Part shown: piece after piece, positions 1 through 7,704 of the stretch
Numbering within the stretch: the first letter of the stretch is position 1
Layout: each line of letters starts with the position of its first letter
Program-made: the position numbers and the translations under genes
The notes under the pieces: model-generated
The model's input: only the letters and a program-made list of their open reading frames with translations
Told to the model about the DNA's origin: nothing
Databases searched by the model: none
Assembly (NCBI RefSeq): GCF_000161455.1
Contig: NZ_CM000745.1
Coordinates: 5,001,473 to 5,031,278 of the forward strand
DNA from: Bacillus pseudomycoides DSM 12442
Lineage (GTDB): Bacteria; Bacillota; Bacilli; Bacillales; Bacillaceae_G
Length of the DNA: 29,806 bases
Direction: 5' to 3'

Positions 1-1584
1 ATACAGAAAGGATGGCGTTGTGGCTATGAATTTATCGATTTCTGATGAACTAGAATTGTTTTCTAAAGAGTTGCAGCGATATATGTCACCACATGCTTTG
101 GAGAAATTTGCTAGAGAGATAGGATTTGTTCAACGAAAAAGTAAATATCGTGCACAAGATTTAGTAGCTCTTTGTGTTTGGTTAAGCGAAAACATAGCAA
201 ACACTTCATTGACACAACTAAGTAGTCGATTAGAAGCTAACACAGGTATTTCTATGAGTCCAGAAGGACTCAACCAACGTTTTAACTCTCGAGCTGTACA
301 GTTTCTGCAACAAATATTAGCTTCTTTACTCCATCAGCAATTTTGTTCTTCTAGCAAGATTCCAACTTTGTATACAAACTATTTTCGACGTATTCGTGTA
401 TTGGATTCTACACATTTTCAGATTCCGGATAAATTCACTTCTACATATCAAGGTTCAGGTGGTAGTGGTCAAAGTGCCGGTGTGAAAATTCAATTAGAGT
501 ACGATTTGTTAAGTGGCCAGTTTCTACATGTCCATGTGGGTGCTGGAAAGCACAATGATAAAACATATGGTTCTACTTGTCTAAAATCGCTCCAACCGCA
601 GGATGTATGTATACGTGACTTAGGGTACTTTGACTTAAACGATTTACATACTATAGACGAGCACGGTGCCTATTTCATCTCACGGCTTAAGCTCAATACT
701 CGTATATATCAGAAAAATAAAGATCCTGAATACTTTCAAAATGGAACTATAAAAAAGCACTCTGAGTATATCCAATTAGATATGGAGCAATTCATTGACC
801 AATTACAGTCAGGTGAAACATATGAAATTCCCGAGATTTATATTGGAATGTATCAAAAGCTTCCTGCAAGACTAATTCTGTATAAATTAACTGAAACGCA
901 AATGAAACGTAGACAAAAGGATTTAGCACTTAAAGAACATAAGAAGCAAATTACCTATAAAGAACGCAGTAAGCGGCTTAGTGCAATTCACTTTTATATT
1001 ACGAATATCTCTCCGGAACATCTACCCAAGGAACAAGTATACGATTTTTATTCCTTACGATGGCAAATTGAACTGATATTTAAAACATGGAAATCATTTT
1101 TTCGTATTCATCACTGTAATTCTGTAAAATTAGAACGACTAGAGTGCCACTTATACGGACAATTAATAAGTATCCTTCTTTGTTCTTCCACCATGTTTCA
1201 AATGCGCCAATTACTCCTCATCAAGAAGAAACGAGAATTAAGTGAATATAAAGCGATTTATATCATAAAAGATTATTTTTCACTTATTTATCAACCTTTA
1301 CAAGAAGACACTCAAGAATTAATAAAGATATTGTTTCGTCTGTTTAATCTCTTACAGAAAAACGGCCGAAAATCCCATAGGTATGAGAAGAAAACAGTCT
1401 TTGATATCTTAAGCGTCGTATACAACTTTTCTATGTCTCACAATCATGTAGCGTAATCAAAAAAAATGAAACCCGATAGGTTTATTTGGTATGTAAATCT
1501 TTAAAGAACTTACACTGGATCTTTAGAAAAAAGAAAAAATCTCACCTGAAATTAAACTTATATAAGCTTAGGTTGATGGGCATG
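1..1584 (+). mobile_element. IS231-type insertion sequence (IS4 family), left end outside window
   Basis: The element holds one transposase gene and ends in an inverted repeat at 1567-1584 whose outer tip reads ...TTGATGGGCATG, the typical IS231 right end. The matching left repeat would lie before base 1. The bases at and just after the right tip (1584-1594) read GGG-N5-CCC, the target type known for IS231, so this could be the target duplication; it cannot be confirmed without the left flank. Confidence 0.9.
26..1456 (+). CDS. IS231-type transposase, full length
   Basis: DDE transposase of the IS4 family that moves the surrounding IS231 element by cut and paste. The 476-residue length matches the usual 477-478 for IS231. 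Visible family features are the acidic residue in the VLDSTHF stretch, the second in LGYFDLND, and the C-terminal Y-(2)R-(3)E-(6)K signature in YSLRWQIELIFKTWK. I start at ATG 26; a GTG two codons upstream (20) is in frame but closer to the AAGGATGG ribosome-binding region. No stop or frameshift is seen, so it may be active. Confidence is high for the family; the exact IS231 variant is not assigned. Confidence 0.93.
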   Translation: MNLSISDELELFSKELQRYMSPHALEKFAREIGFVQRKSKYRAQDLVALCVWLSENIANTSLTQLSSRLEANTGISMSPEGLNQRFNSRAVQFLQQILASLLHQQFCSSSKIPTLYTNYFRRIRVLDSTHFQIPDKFTSTYQGSGGSGQSAGVKIQLEYDLLSGQFLHVHVGAGKHNDKTYGSTCLKSLQPQDVCIRDLGYFDLNDLHTIDEHGAYFISRLKLNTRIYQKNKDPEYFQNGTIKKHSEYIQLDMEQFIDQLQSGETYEIPEIYIGMYQKLPARLILYKLTETQMKRRQKDLALKEHKKQITYKERSKRLSAIHFYITNISPEHLPKEQVYDFYSLRWQIELIFKTWKSFFRIHHCNSVKLERLECHLYGQLISILLCSSTMFQMRQLLLIKKKRELSEYKAIYIIKDYFSLIYQPLQEDTQELIKILFRLFNLLQKNGRKSHRYEKKTVFDILSVVYNFSMSHNHVA

Positions 1585-1700
1585 GGGAAGGCCCATCAAA
1601 ATCAGTATTCAGGTACAGGTTTCAAACCACCTTTGGGTGCTGCAATCAAAAGTTGTGGTACTGAGCGCAAATGGAAAAGGCTAACAGAGATTAGTCAGGT

Positions 1701-3064
1701 GTGTGCCATAAAGCTGAACGAGAGTGAACAATCCGATGAAGCGTCGTTACTACTTCTATACAGTCAAAACTAGGGGCTTTTGACACCTCTAGGAAGAGTC
1801 TGAAAGAAACCTGATTACTGTTCAGATGGCTGTCGGCGTAAAGGTTGCAGGAGTATGGCACAGGTTTTTACAAGGAACAGGAGAAGTTTGTATTCTGATG
1901 ATAAGCGAAAAATCCAAGCGATGAACTGACAAGGATGAAAGTAGTGATGCAGAATACAGATGCGGAAGAATCCGTAGTAGTGATGAAATGGCTGTAATGG
2001 CAATGGAGCGAAGGGACTCTGTTATCTATACTTCAGAAATTGAACAACCAGAAATGGGAGGATTTAATGAAAGAAGGAAAATCGTTTGAGATTTCACAAT
2101 ATCAAGTACTGGAAGCATACAAACGTGTAAAAGCGAATCGAGGTGCTGGAGGTATTGATGGAGTTGACTTCACAGAGTTTGATAAGGATTTGAAGAATAA
2201 TTTGTACAAGCCTTGGAATAGAATGTCTTCGGGTAGCTATTTTCCTAATCCAGTAAAAGGAGTAGAAATACCGAAGAAGAACGGGAAAAAGAGATTGCTA
2301 GGTATTCCAACTATTAGTGATAGAATTGCCCAAATGGTAGTTCGTATGAATTTTGAGTCACTTGTTGAACTGATATTCTGTGCTGATTCTTATGGATATA
2401 GACTTAATCGCTCTGCCATTGATGCAGTGATACATTGTCAAACCAAAGAGGAAGCAGAAAGACTCTTAGAAAAGCTCAAAGAAAGAATGATGTCATGTAA
2501 GTTAGAGTTACATCCAGAAAAGACGAAAGTCGTCTACTGTAGAAGTGATAATTTCTCAAAACGACATGAGCATGAATCGTTTGACTTTCTAGGCTACACA
2601 TTTCGAAGGAGATGGGCCAAGAGTAAATACGGAACATTTTTTCATGTCTTTACTCCTGCAGTTAGTAAAAGTGCTGGACAACACCTTAAAGATAAAATCC
2701 GCGAGATAAGAAAGCGGAATAAACTATACTCATTAGAGGAACTAGCAGACATTATGAATCCAATCTTACGTGGTTGGGCAAATTACTTTATAAAATTCTG
2801 TGCAAGTGAGGCAAGAAAGATACTCGACTTTGTGAATCTCACATTAGTCAGATTTATCAGGTTTAAGTATAAAACGGTGAAAAGAAGCAAAGCTAAAGCC
2901 TTTAGATATTTAGTACGTATGGCAAAAGCACAACCAAACCTGTTTTATCACTGGCAAATGGGGATACGTCCGACAATTGGATAACAAGAGCCGAATGAAG
3001 GGAGACTTTCACGTTCGGTTCTGTGAGAGGCTCAGGGTGAAATCCCCTGGGCCTACTCGACTAT
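1701..3064 (+). mobile_element. Group II intron, shortened by a deletion in its ORF
   Basis: The 5' end is placed at GTGTGCC (1701), which fits the GUGYG start of group II introns. Domain V is clear at 2988-3022: a GAGCCGAA arm, a GGGAGACUUUC-like middle, and a UUCGGUUC return arm. Domain VI follows, with the GGCCTACTCGAC ending typical of bacterial introns, placing the 3' end near 3064. The RNA domains look retained, but the maturase is internally deleted, so self-mobility should be lost. The 5' boundary is uncertain by a few bases because GTGTG also begins at 1699. Confidence 0.85.
2067..2984 (+). CDS. Group II intron reverse transcriptase/maturase with in-frame loss of the catalytic core
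   Basis: LtrA-type intron-encoded protein that normally reverse-transcribes and helps splice its intron. The N-terminal RT block (KANRGAGGIDGVD; KRLLGIPTISDRIAQM) and the C-terminal part (FDFLGYTFRRR, then GWANYF of the maturase/X domain) are present. The middle is missing: SAIDAV, normally followed by the RT palm, runs straight into VIHCQTKEEAERL, which normally follows the YADD active site. About 100 residues including YADD are gone, so reverse transcription should be impossible; splicing help is uncertain. The reading frame is preserved across the junction at 2421-2430. I choose ATG 2067, which has GGGAGGA five bases upstream; an in-frame TTG at 2040 lacks a clear site. Confidence 0.8.
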   Translation: MKEGKSFEISQYQVLEAYKRVKANRGAGGIDGVDFTEFDKDLKNNLYKPWNRMSSGSYFPNPVKGVEIPKKNGKKRLLGIPTISDRIAQMVVRMNFESLVELIFCADSYGYRLNRSAIDAVIHCQTKEEAERLLEKLKERMMSCKLELHPEKTKVVYCRSDNFSKRHEHESFDFLGYTFRRRWAKSKYGTFFHVFTPAVSKSAGQHLKDKIREIRKRNKLYSLEELADIMNPILRGWANYFIKFCASEARKILDFVNLTLVRFIRFKYKTVKRSKAKAFRYLVRMAKAQPNLFYHWQMGIRPTIG

Positions 3065-3132
3065 TCCCCACCTGCCATTTGAAAATAACCAATGAGATAA
3101 TCTCCTTACATACTATATGTGGAGGTTTTTTT

Positions 3133-3174
3133 ATGGAAAAACATCTATTAAAGTTACTTGACGTTTACAAATAA
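3133..3174 (+). CDS. 13-residue ORF with a good ribosome binding site
   Basis: ATG at 3133 follows GTGGAGG with normal spacing and encodes MEKHLLKLLDVYK, then a stop directly followed by a strong terminator hairpin. It is either the start of a gene whose remainder was deleted, or a leader-like peptide. There is no homology I recognise. Confidence 0.25.
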   Translation: MEKHLLKLLDVYK

Positions 3175-3219
3175 AAGGAGTGCTTATTTTATAGAAATAA
3201 GCACTCCTTTGTTTATTTC
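3174..3219 (+). terminator. Rho-independent terminator
   Basis: Perfect 16-bp inverted repeat (3174-3189 with 3195-3210) around a 5-base loop, followed by GTTTATTTC. It closes the intron/small ORF transcript. Confidence 0.8.
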
Positions 3220-3447
3220 AAATTAAGAATTTCACAGCAGTCTTCAAAGAGATACAAGAGGAACCAACTGTTCGTAAAAGTTCGGTTCAGAAGGCTGATA
3301 ATCAGCGAGGACAAACATAATATCCTGATATTAATCTTTAACGAAAAGTGAATGCTAGGATATGTACAAATCTTTCGACTTTGTTATAAAATGGGAATGT
3401 TGAGAAAAAATTCTTAAAGTTGTTAAGGGGAAAGGTGGAAATGCAGT
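3220..3447. other. Intergenic stretch upstream of the first lipoprotein
   Basis: No gene is assigned. A short open stretch (about 3230-3322) could encode TAVFKEIQEEPTVRK and looks slightly coding-like, but it has no start or recognisable family, so it may be the end of a lost gene. The lipoprotein promoter should lie in the AT-rich part after 3320. Confidence 0.35.
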
Positions 3448-4503
3448 ATGAAGATTAAGCAGTTTATGAGTGTTTGTTTTGCAGCTATTCTTACAGTAGG
3501 TTTTGTAAGTGGTTGCGATTCATCCAAAAGCTCAACGGAAGTAAAAGAGAATAAGGTATATGGAGTTGGGGATACAGGAAAAACACAAAATATTGAGCTG
3601 AAATTAGAAAGTGCGGAATTTGTCTTACCAGGACAATTTGCGAAGCAAACAAATGACAGAGTTTTAAAGGTGAAGGTGAGTTTGAAAAATAAAGGTGATA
3701 AGGTAATTAAAATGTTGCCACAAGATTTTTCACTATACCAAAAAGATGAAAAAACGAACCTTTATTATACGTCAGATCCAAATGAGTTAAAAGGAGGAGA
3801 TGTCGATAACGGGAAAAAAGTATCTGGAACCATTTATTATAATGTGAAAGATTCGTCTTCTTATGAATTGGTTTATAAAAAGTACATTATGGATCCGAAA
3901 AAAGAAAAAGAAGAGAAAATTTCATTTAAAATCCAAGGAAAAGAATTGGCGGAAAAAGCAAAAGAGCTACAAAGACCTGCTGAGGCTTTGACCGCATATT
4001 TAAATGCAGCCTTCTATGATAAAGATTCTAACAAAATTAATGATTTATCAGGCGAAGATGGTACTGCGTTTGTGAAAGAAGTAGAATCTTCTTTTAAAAG
4101 AACAAATGAAAGAATGTTTAACAATCAAATCGATGAGCAAGGGATGTTAAATTACTATAAAACTTTAAAAACAGCATTCCAAAAAAATGTGAAATTTGAA
4201 ACGAAGGTAGTATCCCTAGATGGAGATAGAGCTCAAGTTGAACTAAAAGCGAAACCAATTATGTTGAACGAGTTGAAATCTAGATTTCAAAGTGAAGCGA
4301 TGACAATCGCAAATCAAAATCCAAATATCACCAAAGAGGAGTTGACGAAGAAATTATTCGATTATGCAGTACAGTTAATACCAGAAGCAAGACCTGGTGA
4401 TACGGAAGAAACAGTTAAAATTACTATGCTGAAACACGGAAAAAATCAATGGCGTTTAGATACAGCCTCCGCAGATCAAATTATGAAAGTATTTATTAAA
4501 TAA
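3448..4503 (+). CDS. Secreted lipoprotein, DUF4352-like plus DUF5105-like
   Basis: A 351-residue lipoprotein. The signal peptide ends in lipobox VSGC, so Cys23 should be lipidated and the protein held on the outer face of the membrane. Residues about 40-160 resemble the DUF4352 immunoglobulin-like fold (VYGVGDTGKTQNIELKLESA, then RVLKVKVSLKNKGDKVIKM). Residues about 170-350 resemble the DUF5105 domain common in Bacillus lipoproteins (PAEALTAYLNAAFYDKDSNKI; ending in QWRLDTASADQIMKVFI). No catalytic residues are evident; the function is unknown, and ligand or surface-protein binding is only a guess. The start has GAAAGGTGG upstream. The domain names are recalled from sequence character, not searched. 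Confidence 0.8.
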   Translation: MKIKQFMSVCFAAILTVGFVSGCDSSKSSTEVKENKVYGVGDTGKTQNIELKLESAEFVLPGQFAKQTNDRVLKVKVSLKNKGDKVIKMLPQDFSLYQKDEKTNLYYTSDPNELKGGDVDNGKKVSGTIYYNVKDSSSYELVYKKYIMDPKKEKEEKISFKIQGKELAEKAKELQRPAEALTAYLNAAFYDKDSNKINDLSGEDGTAFVKEVESSFKRTNERMFNNQIDEQGMLNYYKTLKTAFQKNVKFETKVVSLDGDRAQVELKAKPIMLNELKSRFQSEAMTIANQNPNITKEELTKKLFDYAVQLIPEARPGDTEETVKITMLKHGKNQWRLDTASADQIMKVFIK

Positions 4504-4583
4504 TCATAGTAAGCATTTCGTTTTAGGATGTGTGCCCCTTATAAGTCAACGTAATACCACTTAAAGGATTTGATGGTGTTATA

Positions 4584-4703
4584 AACGAAGTCTGTTCATT
4601 TACCGTTATTGCAAAATCTATATATGTTTTTCAAGAAAACGGTAAGCTTGAATTAAATGACGGTAAGGCAAAAGATAATATTAGGTTAGTAAAGAAAAAA
4701 TAA
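4584..4703 (+). pseudogene. C-terminal fragment of a lipoprotein related to the next gene
   Basis: An open frame without start encodes a tail ending ENGKLELNDG...NIRLVKKK. This resembles the end of the following lipoprotein (GDNKMQLFDG...TYRFVKQK) in spacing and pattern. It is best read as the remnant of a tandem paralogue whose front was deleted. The similarity is short, so confidence is moderate. Confidence 0.45.
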
Positions 4704-4734
4704 ATGTATCATGCCAAAAGGGGACTAGTAAACT

Positions 4735-5697
4735 ATGAAACGAAACAAAGTACTATCGGTAGCAATCCCTATCATGCTATTAGCGGGATGTGGTGGGGTA
4801 GATAAAGCATCGACTGATAATAAGTCAAAAGTTGAAGCAAAACAAGAAAATAAGAAAGTAAAGCTTTCAAAAGAGGACTACCCTAACAAAGTCTATGAAC
4901 TTTGTCTAGATTTTAATAGGAAGTATACAGAGCACGAACGGATACTAAACCGCCCTGCAAGAAAAAGTACCCAAGATAGTTCCTTAGAAACACTACAAAG
5001 TCAACTTGACGGTTTAATAACGGTAACTGATAAGGTCTTAAATATCGAACCTCCTAGTGAGTATGAAGATGTACATAAAAACGTAGCAGAATCAATGAAT
5101 CACTTTAAAAAATCATTTGAACTCAATAAGAAAATATATGGTGCTAAAGACAAAACTACATCATCACATTTAGCGATGGTAAAAGAGTCTGATGAAGAAT
5201 TGAAAAAAGCAAAAGAGTGTTGGTCAAAGTTCGAGAACGTTATTAACGATAAGAAATCAATCGGTACTAGGAAAACAGTAAGTGAAGGTGACGGTACGGT
5301 AACTGAACAAGATTTAAAAGATTTAGATAGAAAAGCCGGTATTGACATAGATGCTGTTAAGAAAAACACAACAAAAGAAGGTAAAGAGTTTGAAGGTAGT
5401 TGGGGTTTTGAAAAAGACGGTAAATTTATACCTACATTTATCTTTAAAGGTAACACATTTGAAACTTATGCAAGAGCCGAGTATCCTAGTAAAAAGAATT
5501 ATGTAACAGGGACTTGGGTATACCGTAAAGACTCTTCTGAATTAATGTTAACTATTAAACAAGCATATGCAGAGGGAAAACCTATTGATTCAGAAAGACA
5601 TATTATAGCATTAAAAGTCCAAAATTTTGGAGATAATAAAATGCAACTGTTTGATGGCGAGAATTTCCAAACATACCGTTTCGTAAAACAAAAATAA
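4735..5697 (+). CDS. Hypothetical secreted lipoprotein
   Basis: A 320-residue lipoprotein with signal peptide and lipobox LAGC (Cys19). A lysine-rich, low-complexity linker (about 25-50) is followed by a mostly helical region (50-180) containing two cysteines, in YELCLDFNRKY and KECWSKF, that could pair. The C-terminal half (about 215-320) is beta-rich, with FEGSWGFEKDGKFIPTFIFKGNTF and TGTWVYRKDSSELMLTI, reminiscent of small lipocalin-like modules. It resembles uncharacterised B. cereus-group lipoproteins, possibly the DUF3994 family, but I cannot confirm this. AAGGGGA lies upstream of the start. A fragment of a related gene lies directly upstream, suggesting a former tandem array. Confidence 0.8.
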   Translation: MKRNKVLSVAIPIMLLAGCGGVDKASTDNKSKVEAKQENKKVKLSKEDYPNKVYELCLDFNRKYTEHERILNRPARKSTQDSSLETLQSQLDGLITVTDKVLNIEPPSEYEDVHKNVAESMNHFKKSFELNKKIYGAKDKTTSSHLAMVKESDEELKKAKECWSKFENVINDKKSIGTRKTVSEGDGTVTEQDLKDLDRKAGIDIDAVKKNTTKEGKEFEGSWGFEKDGKFIPTFIFKGNTFETYARAEYPSKKNYVTGTWVYRKDSSELMLTIKQAYAEGKPIDSERHIIALKVQNFGDNKMQLFDGENFQTYRFVKQK

Positions 5698-5703
5698 ACG
5701 TAT

Positions 5704-5739
5704 GAAAAGGGTTAGGTGTTGAAACCTAATCCTTTCTTA
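5704..5739 (+). terminator. Terminator of the lipoprotein gene
   Basis: A 12-bp stem (5706-5717 with 5724-5735, one G-U pair) just after the stop codon, followed by CTT-rich sequence. Confidence 0.7.
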
Positions 5740-5762
5740 ATAAGGAGGTATAGTAAACGTCA

Positions 5763-5815
5763 AGTAGCCCTAAAATATACTACATGAGTGGTGTATATTT
5801 TAGGGCTACTTTTTG
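5763..5815. terminator. Strong 18-bp hairpin, likely bidirectional terminator
   Basis: Perfect inverted repeat 5763-5780 / 5793-5810 with a 12-base loop and a T-run on the plus strand. No gene ends immediately before it on the plus strand, so it may be left over from a lost gene or an element end. Confidence 0.65.
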
Positions 5816-5878
5816 TGTGTTATCCTTTCTTATTAATCTAGAAAGAATAACGTTTTTAACAATAATGGGTAGTAAATA

Positions 5879-5926
5879 TTCTTAAGTTGATGGATGTGTG
5901 GTACCGCCACATGCCCATCAACCTAA
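5879..5926. repeat. Two IS231-like ends placed back to back
   Basis: Positions 5879-5898 resemble an IS231 right end (TTCTTAAGTTGATGG). Positions 5910-5926 read CATGCCCATCAACCTAA, an IS231 left end. Only about 11 bases separate them. No transposase lies on either side, so these are solitary ends or the footprint of two excised or decayed copies. Confidence 0.6.
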
Positions 5927-6006
5927 CAGAACAGCTTGCCCCAAAAATGATAAAAATGAACTTCGTTGCTATAAAAGACACAAAACCATAAACACTTACT
6001 TCATAT

Positions 6007-6144
6007 TTACTTTTGTTGTGGCCGATAAAAGGCATCTACCAATTGATTATACTCGCTTCTTGAAATTTCTTTATTATACAGTTTAATTAATAACTCTTTA
6101 TGCGCCTTCGAAAACGCCATTTTGTCAATGAATTTTGGATACAT
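6007..6144 (-). CDS. Small hypothetical protein, 45 residues
   Basis: On the minus strand, ATG (6144) follows GGAGAGAG at good spacing and encodes a 45-residue, charged, probably helical protein starting MYPKFIDKMAFSKAHKELL and ending RPQQK. The base composition looks coding and there are no stops. The AT-rich 6180-6290 stretch could be its promoter. No family is recognised; it could be the conserved front of a truncated gene. Confidence 0.45.
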   Translation of the reverse strand: MYPKFIDKMAFSKAHKELLIKLYNKEISRSEYNQLVDAFYRPQQK

Positions 6145-6428
6145 ATGATTATTCTCTCTCCGTCTGATAAATTATTATGTTGCATTTCGTCTACTACCCT
6201 TGAATATTATAATAGAATAAACAACCAATGTTTTATGAAATATTACATAAATATATAATTTATATATTTAATTAAAAAGATTAACTAGAAATCTAATGAA
6301 CATGCGGGTTTCCTTTTTTATTAGTTTCATCAGCAAATACGTCAGACCTTTGAAAGGTTTTTGCAACATTTATAAAAGTAAATTGAAAGATATATATAAT
6401 AAGATAAATATATCGAAAGTGATTTTAT

Positions 6429-6477
6429 GGTTCTGTTGCAAAGTGTACTTGAGTTTCGAAAAATTTGCAACAGAACC
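6429..6477. repeat. Collapsed pair of IS6/IS240-type terminal repeats
   Basis: GGTTCTGTTGCAAA (6429-6442) and its exact inverse (6464-6477) match the conserved ends of IS240/IS6 family elements, but only 21 bases lie between them instead of a ~0.8-kb transposase. This is a deletion relic, a minimal cassette, or a scar of an excised copy. Confidence 0.7.
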
Positions 6478-6511
6478 GCAAAAGTAGAAATGTATACTTT
6501 TCTACTTTTAG
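6478..6511. terminator. Hairpin, possible terminator
   Basis: 11-bp perfect stem (6480-6490 with 6499-6509) ending in T residues, directly after the IS6-type end. Confidence 0.5.
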
Positions 6512-6604
6512 ATAGATAACAGTGGACTTAGTAATAAGTTAATATTATATGAAGCAGATACTTATTAATCCGATTTTAATAACATATGAGTAGGAGATGG
6601 TTTA

Positions 6605-7078
6605 ATGGGGAGCTTTACTATCAACCGTTTTAATGGAATTGAGAAATACGAAATTTCTGAAGCTAAAATATATGCGGTGAAGAAGCAAGAAAATGAAATA
6701 ATGCTATGGCTTGAAGTAGAAACAGAGCAAGAACCAATTCAATCATTACCTGATACAGTAGATTGTAAAATGAATCCTAGTGGAGAGGTAACTGTTTATA
6801 TGGATAACTTAAAACTCGAAAATTTTGGAGAACAAGAATTTATTATTTCTAAAGGATATGATGAAGACAGTAACGATTTAGCAGTAAGAATATATTACTT
6901 TGAACACCAAGAGGTTAATAATAATGTACTGAAAATGAAATACAACGGAAATGGGATTTTTCATATTAATTGGACAGGGATAACTAGGGATATATCTTAT
7001 TATGATGGAAGTAAGCCAGATACTACTATCGAGGTCAATGGAGAGTTTATTTTTGAAGAATTTGAAGAATGGTTATAA
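6605..7078 (+). CDS. Hypothetical 157-residue acidic protein
   Basis: A cytoplasmic-looking protein without signal or membrane segment, strongly acidic, with alternating beta-like stretches (KYEISEAKIYAVKKQENEI; GEVTVYMDNLKL; ending FIFEEFEEWL). GTAGGAGA precedes the ATG at good spacing. It sits between the IS6-type pair and a resolvase pseudogene, about 600 bp upstream of the toxin-like gene and in the same direction. The size, acidity and beta pattern are like many immunity or antitoxin-type proteins, but no motif supports that and I do not assign a function. Confidence 0.7.
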   Translation: MGSFTINRFNGIEKYEISEAKIYAVKKQENEIMLWLEVETEQEPIQSLPDTVDCKMNPSGEVTVYMDNLKLENFGEQEFIISKGYDEDSNDLAVRIYYFEHQEVNNNVLKMKYNGNGIFHINWTGITRDISYYDGSKPDTTIEVNGEFIFEEFEEWL

Positions 7079-7210
7079 AAGAGGAATAATAAAACTATTA
7101 AAACCCCGTCAAAGGTTTAATCCTTCAAGACCTATTGACAGGGTTGCTGCTCTAGTCCACAGTGATTTTTCCATAATAAGGAAATGTATATCAGGATATA
7201 ATCAAACCAC

Positions 7211-7443
7211 TTATTTTAAATCGTGTATCTTCCTATATAAAGAAGATCTAGATACACTCGTAATTTCACAAATTTGTTTCACTGTCATATTTCCTTCTTC
7301 ATACAGCTTAAGTGCATAATTCATTCCAGCATGCTTTTCATGATATTTTTTAACTCGTCCTTGATAATTTCCTTCATTTGTTGTAATTGTCCCTTTGGGT
7401 TCTGATCAACAGAACTTACTCGTACGTAACCTATTTTTCTCAT
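7211..7443 (-). pseudogene. Serine resolvase (Tn3-type TnpR) pseudogene, central deletion
   Basis: The N-terminal part reads MRKIGYVRVSSVDQNPKGQLQQ, with the catalytic-region RVSS of serine recombinases. After about 25 codons the frame breaks, and the sequence continues in another frame as a typical resolvase C-terminus: NEGNYQGRVKKYHEKHAGMNYALKLY, then the helix-turn-helix MTVKQICEITSVSRSSLYRKI. Roughly 100 residues of catalytic core are missing. It shows that a Tn3-like transposon or plasmid resolution system once lay here. Confidence 0.8.
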
Positions 7444-7567
7444 ATTCTACTCTCCTATTTTGAATCTTTGATTAATGTTCCATAAAGGGGTAGTAAGATG
7501 ATTCGTGCTCTAGTCCGTCAGATATTTAAATAGAATAAAAAACAAATTGTGTACCCATTAAAGCCTC

Positions 7568-7618
7568 TGTAAGAGTTTTGTAACATTTATGAGAGAGTTT
7601 TATAACATTTATGAGAGA
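7568..7618 (+). promoter_or_regulatory. Tandem repeats upstream of the toxin-like gene, candidate operator
   Basis: A ~22-bp unit of the form GAGTTTT(G/A)TAACATTTATGA occurs twice in tandem (about 7573-7594 and 7595-7616), about 90-135 bases before the start codon. Direct repeats about two helical turns apart are a usual arrangement for OmpR/PhoB-family response regulators. The first 17 bases (TGTAAGAGTTTTGTAAC, 7568-7584) recur exactly upstream of the amidase gene. Confidence 0.5.
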
Positions 7619-7704
7619 GAAATGAGAGATATGTTAGATATGATGAAGTTAATCTTACTAGTAGGTGTTCGAACTCACCTAAAAATCAAGGAGGAAAAAT
7701 AACA

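Noticed and set aside
1486..1773. 95-codon plus-strand frame across the IS231 end and intron start
   Set aside because: It runs through the IS231 right end and into intron RNA domain I; no start site or family likeness.
5100..5456. 118-codon minus-strand frame inside the second lipoprotein
   Set aside because: Antisense to a well-supported gene with signal peptide and ribosome site; composition explained by the opposite strand.
3155..5766. 14-bp inverted repeat TACTTGACGTTTAC (3155-3168 and 5753-5766) flanking the two lipoprotein genes, considered as an invertible-segment boundary
   Set aside because: One or more 14-base matches are expected by chance in 30 kb of AT-rich DNA on two strands, and no invertase gene is intact nearby.
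6296..6487. 63-codon frame ending SFEKFATEPQK
   Set aside because: It reads through the IS6-type terminal pair and has no ribosome site; the residues are a translation of the repeat.
7002..7319. 105-codon frame overlapping the end of the acidic protein gene
   Set aside because: It overlaps the real gene and then the antisense of the resolvase pseudogene.
7573..7616. The two 22-bp repeats upstream of the toxin-like gene considered as plasmid iterons
   Set aside because: Only two copies, no replication initiator gene nearby, and half of the unit recurs upstream of an unrelated gene, fitting an operator better.
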